Below, piece by piece: positions 53,610-64,000 of a DNA stretch of 64,000 nt (the stretch's first letter is position 1; every line of letters begins with the position of its first letter). The translations under genes were made by a program, and so were the position numbers. The stretch spans positions 3,502,001 to 3,566,000 of the forward strand of contig WPIO01000018.1 in NCBI GenBank assembly GCA_009760855.2, written 5' to 3'. The notes below the pieces were generated by a model. That model searched no databases, was not told where the DNA came from, and saw only the letters and a list, made by a program, of their open reading frames with translations. This stretch comes from Cristatella mucedo (Eukaryota > Bryozoa > Phylactolaemata > Cristatellidae).

Positions 53610-54640
53610 AGTGAGTAGCTTTTCGTGGTTTAAAACCATATTGATAATCACTTTTCGAACTAGCCTAGAATGAAGTCTCTCTCACATTAATCTAGATATA
53701 CGGTGTAGCTGCGTAGGACTTGGTAGCGGCCTTTGAAGTCCGCTAAATCGTGATGGAAGCGTTCCTCTCGTGAATTGCTTCTTCGAGTAAGCACCATTGT
53801 TCTCCTTGCATTTATCAAGATAATCATCAAGGACATCACGCGTAATGCATGGTCATCCTGTAGCCCACTGTGCCGCAGTTCTCCACAAAAGTGTCAACCA
53901 GCTCATTATATTGTATCACCTTTTTACTGCCCAGGAAGCCCCGAACAGATGCAGCAAGGCAACTTCAAGCTACTTTCTCCATACAACTGAGCTTCTTGAT
54001 GTAATCATTGCACTCCGCAATTTTCTTTTACCTTGGCCCCACAAAGACACCGACTTTTACCTCTGCCTTACACAGCTTAGGAGAGAAGTTGTGAAGGTGC
54101 TCGAAGTCGACGGCTCCTTATCGAGAGCTGCAAAAAAACGTTATCAGTGGGGCCCAATTTTACGCCGGGCCTCGCGGTGCTCGCCCCGACCAAGGTCTGG
54201 CCGAAGTCGTGGGCTTGAGCCCCGTGGCATATGTGAAGCGCCTGAATAGAGATTTTGAGTTCTTTTAGGACGCTATGCAAAGGAATTATACATGCATTTT
54301 TTTATGTGGAGTGGTGCTGGTGCACAAATCCACATCACACCATCCAGCGTCCACCAGCGGCTCCCGTTTGACATTTTTGCCACCCACCGAGAACTTGGTC
54401 TGCTGTGGCCAGTCTAGGCAGTTGTACTAAGACCGGTGGTCCCTTTCCTCCCAAAAGCAGAGGTGGCAGGAAAACTTAGCAAAACCACCTTGGAGGGGAA
54501 CGCAGCCTTTAATGACCTCCCAGCAGACCTCATCGTACCTCAAAACGTCCAGCATGATCCTGACCATGTTTTTATCTTTTGGCGACGCACCGGAGTGAGT
54601 TAGAGGAAGAGATTTTTTGTTTTATCCCAACTCACTTCAA
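53610..54640 (-). pseudogene. Transposon-like protein fossil, copy 2, split by a SINE
   Basis: Minus-strand blocks from high to low coordinate: LQGGFAKFSCHLCFWEERDH (54490-54430, with a CxxC), VGGKNVKREPLVD (54390-54350), then a SINE-A insertion at 54150-54298. Next come FSPKLCKAEVKVGVFVGP and KKLSCMEKVA (54110-53985), NELVDTFVENCGTVGYRMTM (53930-53860), and KKQFTREERFHHDLADFKGR (53790-53730). Same block order as 28650-29185. Multiple frame changes; inactive. Family recognised by pattern only; function unknown. Confidence 0.65.
54150..54298 (+). mobile_element. SINE family A inserted in the transposon-like fossil
   Basis: Head GGGCCTCGCGGTGCTCGCCC, box B GGGCTTGAGCCCCGTGG, GTGAAGCGCCTGAATAGAGA, tail AAAGGAATTATACATG. 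Confidence 0.86.
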
Positions 54641-54689
54641 ATTTCTACGACCATCCTTCGCACAGAAATCGTCCGATTTCAATGGACAA

Positions 54690-55000
54690 TTATAATAATG
54701 GTAATAAGCACGTGCATCATGCCTTAAGAGAAGTAAAACTATTTCTACACTTGACATAAGCTGTAAAGAAAGCATTTCAATTGATTTGTGATAGCGTGCG
54801 AAATTTCAGCACACAATTGACACTGCACCGGGAAGGGGAAAATTCTTCGTAGAACAGGGGGTTTCCAGCTTCTCTTTAAATGTCATTAATTCAATAGAAG
54901 TTGCTGTACTAGTAGGCTTTAGAAGACTGAAAACTGAACGCATAGTCTCCAAAAAATTTGAGGTTGACAGTTGAATATCTTAAAAATCAAGCAATACCAT
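54690..55000 (-). mobile_element. Decayed LINE 3' part, second family
   Basis: GTTTCCAGCTTCTCTTTAAATGTCA, and CGCATAGTCTCCAAAAAATTTGAGG near 54940, align with the LINE 3' coding end (the KSFGDRAFS region) on the minus strand. Strongly decayed. Confidence 0.5.
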
Positions 55001-56094
55001 ATAGAAATGTTTCTTCTGCCGTTGAAAGATGGAGAGGGAACTGACATTGCCAAAAAAAACACCGATAAGCCAAGTTTTCAAACTCCTACCAAAATGCGTT
55101 CTAATTGGATTCTTCAATGAAAGCATACCTTAGGAGAGTCATCGAGCAAAAGTACCACATATGCCGACCGAAAATGGGTGCAAGTACGGGCTAAGCGTTA
55201 TATACCGAGGTACGAGGGCTCGGGAGCATTGAAGAACAAGAGATCAGATCCAGTTACCAAAGTGATTAAGGTAATCAACTCCGAAGGGCTGCTAGGAAAA
55301 CCAGTGACGATATTGATCTCTGAGAATTCAAAAGTGAGCAAGTTATGAAAAAAGGACAAGGCATAATTAACGGAATTGAATTATCCCTAATAGTTCGTAG
55401 AATTGTTAGGCTATGCTATCCGAATTTCTGCTACCTCGTTAATTTTTCACCTATATTAAATGAAGTTTAGCTAGGGAAAAGTACAAGCCATGTTATCAAG
55501 CAATCAAGTAACCATGTCTTCAATCACCTCATTGAATTCATCCTGAGTCGAAACGTTGTCAGGCCGTTCACTCGCTTGACGACGATCCACTTAGAGCTTG
55601 ATTTCAAGTTTATAAACTGTGTCCTATACCGTCTGTAATGTTACTCTTTCAGCTGGCAATAGCATTTACTACAAAGACGCAACATACTTATCAGTAATAA
55701 GGAAAGTAAGCGAGAGATAGTGTTCCTATTATTTATAATATCAGTAAAATGAGAATGCCCTGGATAGCTAATCTGACATTTACAAGGTTATTTACGTAAG
55801 CACGACTTACATAATTTGTAGGTGTTCTGACAGAATCTGCTTATGTATTAGGTTAGCATAATTGATTCTCAAATCTACCAGTTTTTCTAAACTAACTTAA
55901 TAGCATTTGCAACGAAATTAAATAATTTTTGCTTCACATATAATTTCTTGTCACTTACCTTGTCTAGGCCGTTTATATTTCAGTTAGCATATTCAGTAGT
56001 TCACATCTCGACTACAGAGCTAGTCATCATGGCTATGTGGCTTACGTTCTTAAATTCGTTAGCTATCTTCACCTCGTATTTTTAAAAAAATTAC
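55001..56094. other. AT-rich, nothing recognised
   Basis: Scattered LINE-like words near 55200-55290 are too weak to call. No open frames of note. Confidence 0.4.
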
Positions 56095-57019
56095 AGTAAT
56101 AGATCATTTGTATTGCGCCTAGAGAAATAATTTTCTATCCACTCACTACAGTGCTCAGCACGAAAAAGCAATAGCTAGCGTCAGAATGACAGGGGAGGTA
56201 GCACGGAAGAGCGAATGACGTAAATGGTATCGTGATTAGACCAGCAAGTAAAAACATTACGTTTTCTGCTTAGGGCCACATGCTCAAGCACGAAAGAAGA
56301 CTCTCGAGGCCACTAGTTAGTATTTTATCTGGTTCTCAAAATGCACTGGATCGTATACAGGTAAGCACTCAAAGCACTCCGGAACCATAAAGAACAATCC
56401 GCTTGAGAGTGTGAAAAGCTGAGGGAAGAACAGCTGCGTCTTTAGCTGAGACTTGGACGAAGGAAAGTCGTTGCACGTGATGACAAAATTGGAAAATGGA
56501 TTCCCGACTTTCGAAGCATTCAAACTGTAGGCCTGACCACCGAAAAATATAGATTTAGCGTTCAAACTGAAAGCTTGATCGCCGAAAGATATAAATTTAG
56601 TGCTCGCAGCGACATAACTGCAAATCGAGAATGCAGTGGTTCGAGAGGGCACTCGAGGAGCAAGGAAGTCGTAAGCGTAGGCTGGAGCAAATTTTTTGAG
56701 GCGACCTGAATGCCAATCAGCAAATTGTAAAGTCAATCCAATGCTTGATATGGAGCCAGTGAAGCTCAGATAGAAAGAGTGCTGACCGACGAGATACTGA
56801 GTCTTTCACCAAATGCATAGGATTAAGGGAATTGGCAGGGAGTCCTAAATAAAGTGAATCGCAATCATCTAAGCACGATGTCACTAAAGTGTGAGCTGGT
56901 TTGGCCTTCCTACTCTTGTCTGAGCAGACCCTGATTTAGGTCACGTTCATGCTGAAATTTGACCGACTCAACAGAGGAGGTAATGTGCTCATCAGATTTC
57001 TTTTAGAAAACCACGAAAG

Positions 57020-57057
<38 letters not shown>

Positions 57058-57600
57058 GAGTGACGCTAAAGGAACTAATCTTAAGATTGAGACGTTCCAG
57101 CTTGAGGTGTCACTGGGCCTGCCCATAGCTAAGAGATTGGGCTTACAGTTGCTGAGTTTCAAGAAGTCTGCGAAGTTTTTAAGAAGTCATCCCAGTGGGA
57201 GCGTCTCCTAAATTGGCTGCAAGGGATGTAGGTTATTCGAACGTGGTGAAAGGCCTTGAAGGGTCGAACTATAGGTAGAGCTGAGTGTCGATGGTGTGGA
57301 AATGAAAGCTAAGATAGCGATTGATGATTATATTGGCCAGGTGGCGATTATAGATAATGAAGAGGACGGGGGGCCAAGGACAAAACCGTGAGGTAACCCT
57401 TACTTCAAGAGCTCCACGGATGACCAAAAATGCTTTCCTTTACCGGTACATCTAAAATTTTATATCTCTCACTGAGATAAGATCCAAAGAAATATTGGAA
57501 TGCTGCATCAAACTGATAATAAATGGCTTGATATTTTTCGTGGCACCTTGACTACAAGGATTAGGAAGCGACTATGTCATAACAGATGACTAAGAGACAT
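56095..57600 (-). mobile_element. LINE, second family, C-terminal domain and RT remnants
   Basis: Minus frame 56736-56317 (139 codons) reads APAYAYDFLAPRVPSRTTAF and FISFGDQAFSLNA, repeats a similar phrase (IFFGGQAYSLNAS), then KSQLKTQLFFPQLFTLSSG. These match the C-terminal end of LINE RT proteins. The FGDQAFSLNA phrase is tandemly duplicated. Upstream (56800-57470) there are RT traces including a GCCCATAGCTAAGAG stretch. Tail near 56095 has TTGCGCCTAGAGAAA. Distinct from the dominant family. Confidence 0.65.
57024..57053. repeat. (TA)n microsatellite
   Basis: About 15 perfect TA units within the second-family LINE. Confidence 0.95.
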
Positions 57601-58424
57601 TAAAAGCCCAATTCTGGTATAACATATATCATAACATCAGTGACGCTCGTTGCTGACGCCGCATTGGGCCGGTTACTAAAAACGATGCCCTTACATGCCT
57701 GCAGTGGTGTCTGACGAGCTCACTCGTAAGCCTGCCACGATAAACAGTAGCGGGCCAGCTGCGATGGGGCCGTCGGTTGTCCGGCGTCGACTTAAAAAAA
57801 CGAGCACCGCCTCCAAAGCCCGACCGCCAGGTCAGCCTCAGCCGCCGGCTCGGCGAGAGCCGCTGGCTGCTTGGCTGACGGCTCGAGTGGCAGCGCGGGT
57901 GGCCTGTCGCCAGCGAGGGCCAGGGCCTACTCTGGGACGGACATCGAGTGGCAGTCGAAGCTCGTTCCTCCTGTCCCTCTGCTACCTGAAGTGCTCGGAC
58001 AGCGACAGTGCCCATCAATGTAAAACCCAAGCTCAGCGTCGAACCTTGCTACTCAAGCTACCATATCCGTATCGTGCGGGTACGTGCGACTGAACAGCTC
58101 TCGCGAAAAGGATTCAAAAGCTAGTTCGTTCTCCTAGTCGGGCGAGAGCTACTCGCGAGCATTTTCCCTATCGAGCACCGCAGTTTTACGTCGTGGCACA
58201 TCTTGTAAGTTTCCAAATTAAATCGACGTGGTGCGTGGTTCCGTGCTCCTCCTTGCCGATCTCCCGTTCTCACAGTGTCGTCAGCGAACACTCTCAATCC
58301 TCGCGTGTTCGCTGGGGCATGCAAGCAAAGCCAAAACAACCTGTTATTGAATTAAAAAAGTCAGTTCACTGCACAAACGTCAATTCTGCTTTTTAAAGAT
58401 GACCTCGCTGACGCCTCGCATAAT
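57601..58424. other. Unassigned; opposed 130-codon frames at 57629-58093
   Basis: GC-rich from 57700 to 57970. The plus frame (57695-58093) and the minus frame (58030-57629) are both Arg/Ser/Pro-rich; neither shows a domain or splice support. Confidence 0.35.
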
Positions 58425-60425
58425 AACTAGAATAATGATAATGTAATAATAGCCCTTGATAAAGCGCCCTCAGAGAACTCAATCTCTTTCTAGGCGCTTT
58501 ACATTTGCTGCAAAGATGAACGCGATTGAATGGTGAGTAATATCATGCTTGATAAACGACATGAATAACATGGTTAAGGGTGACTTTCGCAGGGTCAGCA
58601 TGCAAGTGTGGTTAGTGGCAGCATGCACAGTGTCAGCACGCGTGAGCACTTGAAGGGCGAATCACATGGACCCACTAAAGGCAGTCATAAATAGGTGCAT
58701 TTTTAATTTCTTTTTAAATGTGAACAAGTAAGGAAATGTCGTTACACAAGTTAAGTGACTTCCATGCTTTGGGAGCACGCGAACTAAATGCATGGTCTCC
58801 AAAGGATTTGAGGTTGGCACGAGGTATTGGTAAACTGTTGGATTCTGAAAAGCGGGTGGAACGATGCTTGGCTGGTGGATGAGTAGATCTGACAGATAGG
58901 CTGGAGCCACAGAATGAAATGACCTAAAAGTGAGCGACAAAACCTTGAAGTCGATCTGTTGCTTGACTGGTAGCCAGTGCAGGTCGGCGAGAAGTGGTGT
59001 GATGTGGCAACTGCGACGCTCACAACAGACAAGCCTAGCTGAGGAGTTTTGCACCAGCTGTAATCGCCTGATTGCACATGCCGGTAGGCAAGTAAACAGT
59101 GGGTTACAGAAGTCGAGACGGAATGTCACGAATGCATGGACCAACTTGGACGTGGTATCGTTATCCAAACAAGCCCGAATTTTAGCAATGTTATGCATGC
59201 GAATGTAGGCAGACTTGATTGTGGAGCTGATGTGGTCGTCTAACGAGAGGTCACTTTGGAACATGACACCTAGATTTCGAGCTAATTCAGCTGGAGATAT
59301 GCTGGCAGAGCCAATTTTGAGCGTCAGCCAACCCAATTTCTGAATCACACTGGGCTTGCCCATAGCTAGTTAGTTAGTTTTATTATCTTTTAGTTTTAGA
59401 AAATTTGCTGCCATCCATGTGCGAATGTCATCAATACATGCAGCTAGTGAGTTGAGAGAATTTGAGGTGCTCGAAGGCTGGGAGGTATCAAAGCAACGGT
59501 ACAACTGTCATCCGCATAGAAGTGAAAGCCTAGATTATGCTTGGCAATCACATCAGCAAGAGGAGGAGTATAAACCGTGAAAAGAACCGGACCTAGCACG
59601 GTGCCCTGAGGTACCCCATATTTCAGAGGTACCTCGGATGATCTTTGTCCATTCACGTCAATACTCTGGAGTCTCCCACTGAGATAGGACCTGAACCATT
59701 GCAGAGCAGTGCCACTGATGCCCAGGCGAGCTGAGAGGCGCTCTAGAAGAACTTTGTGATCGATGGTATCAAAAGCAGCCGAAAGATCGAGCAAAACAGG
59801 CAGAGATACTCTACCCATGTCTGCATTCCTATGTAGGTCGCTGTACACCCGAAGCAATGCTGATTCTTTGGAGTGATTAGCTCAAAAGCCAGACAGAAGC
59901 TTACTAGCAAGGTTTGAAGTTTCAATACATGAGTTCAGCTGGTCAGCGCGACCCGTTCCAGTGTCTTTGATTGGAATGGTAGAAGGAAGACTAGGTGGTA
60001 ATTGCTCAAGTTCTCTTGGTCTAGTATCGCTTTCTTGAGAAGTGGCCTGACTACAGCTTTTTTGAACGGTGCTGGGACTTGACCTGAGGCTTATAACATA
60101 ATAATGATGTTAGTTATTCATGGAAGCAGCAGATCAATGCAACGTAGGAGCAGGACAGTGGGAATAGGGTCCAAAGGACTTGTTGTGTTCTTTCATTGGG
60201 ATATAAACTTCAGGAAGAGATCACTAGTGACAGCGACAATCGTATGGGTCATCAGGTGAATAGGTTGGAAACCACTGCAACAAGTTGCAGGACCATCTGC
60301 TTCTAAGGCTCTGCAGCATTTACAAATTTGAAGATCCCCTCGAGGAAATTGCATCATTAACATGGCCTGCGTCGCAGTCTTCAGCACCTTACTCCCGTCA
60401 CTTAAAATTGGTCCGGGATTACTGT
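58425..60425 (-). mobile_element. LINE, longest copy in the window (about 2 kb)
   Basis: From about 60425 on the minus strand through a decayed pre-RT region, then frame 59857-59444 with DLSAAFDTIDHKVLLERL, ISGTALQWFRSYLSGRLQS, YGVPQGTVLGPVLFTVYT and GFHFYADD. The catalytic YADD is intact. Frame 59363-58662 then gives the complete C-terminal domain (SRLDFCN-type stretch reads FRLDFCNPLFTCLPACAIRR) to the end. The 3' untranslated part with hairpin and AAT tail ends at 58425. A frame change near 59450 separates the two frames. No endonuclease domain is present. Inactive, but the best RT palm in the window. Confidence 0.92.
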
Positions 60426-60779
60426 TAGGGTTTTATCTTGGAAGTTCGATTCAATCAATCATAGTTTACTTGAGGAACGTTAGTCTTCATTGTCTTTTCA
60501 TTTACCAGTGTGGATACATAAGCAAGATCCTTTGATTGTCAATGCAAGATTTTCAATTGTATAGGCGCTGCTTGATTAGCAAACAGTTGGAGCTTCTATA
60601 TATTGCTACGACCACGAGGAGCAATAAATTGCTCCAAGCAGCAGGTAGCTGTTTGGAGCAATTTACTTCCTAGTTAAGGCTCGCAGAAGTAGAGCCCAGG
60701 CAAACCCTAGGAGTCATCTGTGGGTAAAATAAAAGTTACTGGCAGCCACTGGTAGAAGAACTTGAGAGGTTTCCCACCA
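60426..60779. other. Unassigned
   Basis: Contains GAGCAATAAATTGCTCC at 60619-60635, a perfect short inverted repeat, and a second GGAGCAATTTACT copy 20 bp on. Nothing else. Confidence 0.4.
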
Positions 60780-61860
60780 ATAATAATAATGAGAAATTGC
60801 ATATCACTCTAAGAGAGTGATATAATAATAATAATAATAATTCACTTGATAAAGCGCCCTCAGAGAACTTAATCTCTCTCTAGGCGCTTTGCATTTGCTG
60901 CAAAGTGAAATGCAATTGAATGGTAAGTAAAATCATGCATGAAAAACATAAAAAATGAATAATATGGTTAGGGGTGACATGCACAAGGTCAGCATGCGAA
61001 TGTGGTTAGTGGCAGCATGCACAGTGTCAGCACGCATAAGCACATCAAAGAAGAATCACAGGGACCCACTCAATGCTGTCCTAAATAGGTGTGTTTTTAA
61101 GTTCCTTTTAAATGTGGTCAGGTCGGGGGATGTTCTGACGCAGGTCGGGAGGGAGTTCCAGGCTGTGGGAGCATACGAACTAAATGCACGGTCTCCAAAG
61201 GATTTAAGGTTTGTACGAGGTATTTCCAGACTGTTGGATTCCGAAAAGCGGGTGGTACGATGCATAGCCTGATGGGGTAGTATATCTGAAAGATAGGCTG
61301 GAGCCATAGAATGAAGGGACCTAAAAGGGAGCGACAAAACCTTGAAGTCAATCCGTTGCTTGACTTTTAGCCAGTGCAGGTCGGCGAGAAGTGGAGTAAT
61401 GTGGCAACTGCGACGCTCACGACAGACAAGCCTAGCTGCCGAGTTTTGCACCAGCTGCAATCGCCTGATCGCACATGCTGGTAGGCCAGTAAGCAGTGAG
61501 TTGCAGAAGTCGAGACGGGATGTCACGAATGCATCGACCAACTTAGATGTGGTATCTTTATCTAAACAAGCCCGAATTTTAGCAATGTTATGAAGCTGAA
61601 AATAGGCGGATTTGACTGTGGAGCTGATATGGTCGTCTAACGAGAGCTCGCTTTGGAATATGACACCTAGATTTCGAGCTGATTCAACTAGAGATATGCT
61701 GGCAGAGCCAATTTTGAGCTTCAGCCTTTCCAATCTCTGAATCACACTGGGTTTTCCCATAACAAGTAAGTAAGTTTTATCATCGTTTACTTTTAGAAAA
61801 TTTGCTGCCATCCATGTGCGGATGTCATCAATGCATGCAGCTATCTGATGCATCAATATC
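60780..61860 (-). mobile_element. LINE, 5'-truncated, intact C-terminal domain frame
   Basis: Minus frame 61889-61056 is open for 277 residues: IDDIRTWMAANFLKVNDDKT, DDHISSTVKSAYFQLHN, SRLDFCNSLLTGLPACAIRR, LLADLHW and FGDRAFSSYAPTAWNSLPT to the natural stop. It is the least-decayed C-terminal domain, so probably the youngest copy. The 5' end starts just after the catalytic box. Ends with hairpin and (AAT)n at 60820-60840. The first ~15 codons are outside the LINE. A short hairpin TATCACTCTAAGAGAGTGATA lies at 60802-60822. Confidence 0.93.
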
Positions 61861-61974
61861 AGCATCAATGGATGCAGATATCTCTCCATGAGCGTGTTAG
61901 AATACTAAAAAGAAAGCATATAAATTGGTTTTGTAGCATGCACAAATTTTATTACCTATAAGCAAATAAAGGAC
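61861..61974. other. Unassigned
   Basis: Short direct repeats (GATGCATCAATATCAGCATC region at 61845-61880) at the 5' junction of the LINE. Confidence 0.4.
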
Positions 61975-62090
61975 AGCGCACGCGGACGGAGCAAGTGCTG
62001 TGAAGAACAGGAGTTTTTCAGCTTCATTTTGAATGTCGTCAAATCAGGGGATGTCGTGGCTTCAGTCGGAAGTGAGCTACAGTAAAACGA
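61975..62090 (-). mobile_element. LINE 3' fragment, variant subfamily
   Basis: CGCGGACGGAGCAAGTGCTG and TCAGGGGATGTCGTGGCTTC match the 30150-30240 remnant. Confidence 0.65.
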
Positions 62091-62104
62091 AAAGCAAAGC
62101 TTAT

Positions 62105-62220
62105 CTGAGTCAACAGCCTCCATTAGTCAGCGGCAGATGAGCAGCAGTACATATCGTGCTCGCTTGCAGAGGGAATAAATAGCAGAATTGCCTGCTTCAG
62201 CACTAGGATTCAAGACTTTT
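62105..62220 (-). mobile_element. SINE family B, decayed
   Basis: GAGTCAACAGCCTCCATTAG, GCGGCAGATGAGCAGCAG and a box-B complement-like AGGATTCAAGAC. Confidence 0.6.
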
Positions 62221-63248
62221 GACGGCGTACACTGCAAAATGTAGCAAGCCGAAATCAGAAATAATACTACCCCTAAGGTATACAAGCAGAGCTGAAGTCG
62301 CATTTTAAATTTCACTCTGATACGCAAAGTTTCGGACGAGCTATGGAATTTACGAAGTACAAAGCTACACTGAAAAGGAAGCTTTTTAAACATCACAAGT
62401 TGCACATCGACAAGCATCACGCTTTTGCCTCAATCTACCAAGGTAAAAAATATTGGTATACAAGTCATATATGATTAATAGATAAAAAAATGTGTTATTT
62501 TTAGATATGTTGCTTCCGGTTTACATCTGGGTCAGGCGCGGTTTGCATATTTGTTTTTTTATTTTATGCGGAGGTCTTCAGAACTTCGAATCCCATTTTT
62601 AACATATTTGTCTTTAGAAAGGTACCCTAAGCAAAAATTCGATCGCCGGACAAATTAGGCTTTCGCAGTGGCGGTACAGGAAAGATCGGTGGCCGATATA
62701 GCCCCACTCATAACCCCACCCCAACCCGCACAAATACGGGAGACTGGACAATACGAGAGGAAGCTTCCCCTTAGAAGCCGCCGTGTGGCACCTGCAAAAA
62801 TTTAGTTAGCTGCTGCAGTCATCATTCCGGACGAATTTGGGACGAGGAAGAAGAAAATCAAAGCAAACGTCGGAAAGGTTTGTAGTGAAAGTGTTAAGTA
62901 ACGTGCCTTTAGCGAAGCGATGGTGCATTCCATATACATGGAATGACGAGGGACGAGGTTAACAAGTACTGAGCTTACTGAGCACGCGGAGCGCGCAGAA
63001 GGAGTGCAATAGAATGCGTTCCGGCAGCACTTTACGGCACTCCCAGGCTCCACCTCTCTCACCCTCGAAGCCCCCTGCACTCGGGATGCAGCGCGTCGTG
63101 ACGGCTTCCGCTTGGCGCGGCAACTCCTGGCGCGCGGAACCCGGCGCTGGGGGCGCGTGAGCCAAAAGTCTCGGCGCCTCGAGGGGGAGGGGCGGCGAGT
63201 GTCGGCGGGCCGCGGTGCTGCGACCGCGAAACCTTCACTAGTTCGCGT
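62221..63248. other. No gene recognised; GC-rich from 62990
   Basis: The minus frames 63319-63059 and 63080-62802 overlap and have no domain. Confidence 0.35.
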
Positions 63249-63720
63249 AGCGGCACAATGCGTGCAATCTGCGAAGACCTGAAGCTAGCAATACGCCGAC
63301 GATAAAACGCAGCACTCAATTTTCCTAACGCCGCGCTGGCAATAACGCGGCGTTAGGGAAAAAAACAACACTAGCCTGTCTTCCACAGTATACATGATAC
63401 AACAGCCGGGTGACTTCCTGCAGACTCGCTAACAGGCTTACAGCAAGCAGCTCACGCTCAGAGCTAGACTCGCCGACCGGCAGACCATTGCTCCAATACT
63501 ATGACTGCGGCCAGGCACAAGCCTTGTATCGCAGCCAAGTCATAGGTCACAATAATCGCCGATATAATCAATAATCAATAACAATGATCGTAGATATTGC
63601 TGTTCATAAGCCTCAGCTTATTGAGGCCATCTCATAGGCGTCCTCATTCATCGGCAAAGCTCGTAGTTCTCAATCGAGGCTCAGCTGTCAAGACCATAGT
63701 TCATAATCGCGCGGCATTAC
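63249..63720 (+). repeat. Repeat E, copy 2
   Basis: Collinear with 6862-7335. Contains a local inverted repeat around TAACGCCGCGCTGGCAATAACGCGGCGTTA (63329-63358; arms TAACGCCGCG and CGCGGCGTTA) absent from copy 1. Confidence 0.65.
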
Positions 63721-63934
63721 AGCGGCGCCAGCTCGCGACGTGCGCCCGACGCAGGAGCCGGGCAGTCACTAAACAGGAGTAGCGAGCGCACGCTGAAGTA
63801 CGAGACAGCCTTCAAAATTCTCGCTCGAAGCGACAGCAGTATTGTGTGTAAATTAACTCTCCAAACCTGCAGCTACTCGCACGACAGTCACACTCCCCAC
63901 CTATCTCCATATTGCGTTTGTTGACACTAGGCAC
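63721..63934. other. No feature recognised
   Basis: Nothing identified. Confidence 0.4.
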
Positions 63935-64000
63935 GTTTCCACTAACCATTCGATTGATCATGCTTCCTTTGCAGCATATTTAAGTGCATGGAAAGAGATT
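63935..64000 (+). mobile_element. LINE 3' tail, cut by the window end
   Basis: CACTAACCATTCGATTGATC and CTTCCTTTGCAGCATATTTA, then the start of the hairpin; continues outside. Confidence 0.75.

Noticed and set aside
57629-58093. Opposed ~130-codon frames
   Set aside because: GC-rich composition, Arg/Ser/Pro bias on both strands, no recognisable domain.

Overview
The window is animal nuclear DNA. It has spliced exons with GT-AG junctions, a LIM-only (LMO) gene of the LMO1/LMO3/Beadex type, immunoglobulin-like exons bounded by phase-1 introns, a large GC-rich island, and dense old retrotransposon debris. I see no bacterial, plasmid or viral genome organisation. The exact phylum cannot be read from this sequence. 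The LINE/SINE content and compact LMO exons fit an invertebrate, but that is inference.

The one gene reconstructed end to end is LMO on the minus strand. Its three coding exons lie at 38130-37805, 27014-26889 and 23712-23505. They join in frame (326+126+208 nt) into a 219-residue protein with two complete LIM zinc-binding domains. The two introns (about 10.8 kb and 3.2 kb) hold LINE and SINE copies, a 20-bp and a 19-bp minisatellite, and a transposon-like fossil. A stop-poor, CpG-rich block at about 40.6-43.8 kb lies upstream of exon 1 and is the best promoter candidate. A second gene is suggested by Ig-like exons on the plus strand at 2025-2339 and 13266-13550. A third, broken one at 31034-31340 carries a stop codon and runs into a LINE 3' end.

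Most of the rest is mobile-element sequence. (1) A CR1/L2/Rex-like LINE family dominates. It has an RT with a downstream C-terminal domain, a 3' end carrying a hairpin of GCGCC...GGGCGC type, and an (ATT)n tail. Near-complete RT-bearing copies lie at 1-1835, 3842-5085, 44775-46690, 58425-60425 and 60780-61860, with many 5'-truncated or tail-only copies. (2) SINE family A is tRNA-derived and its 3' end matches the LINE hairpin tail. (3) SINE family B is also tRNA-derived but has a different tail. (4) Repeat D is a ~260-bp element in four copies, and repeat E is a ~470-bp element in two. (5) DNA/LTR-element fossils include a Ty1/copia polyprotein (9795-11640), a ZMYM1-like hAT transposase (15180-16480), and two copies of a transposon-like protein family I cannot assign to a superfamily (28650-29185 and 53610-54640, the second split by a SINE).

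Region by region: 1-5.8 kb LINEs plus the first Ig exon. 5.8-9.5 kb mostly unrecognised, with repeat E. 9.5-17.2 kb repeat D, copia, a CT satellite, the second Ig exon, SINEs and hAT. 17-22 kb largely unrecognised, with a repeat-rich open frame. 22-44 kb the LMO locus. 44-64 kb nested LINEs/SINEs and unrecognised AT-rich DNA. Nearly all element coding regions are broken, so the mobile elements here look inactive.
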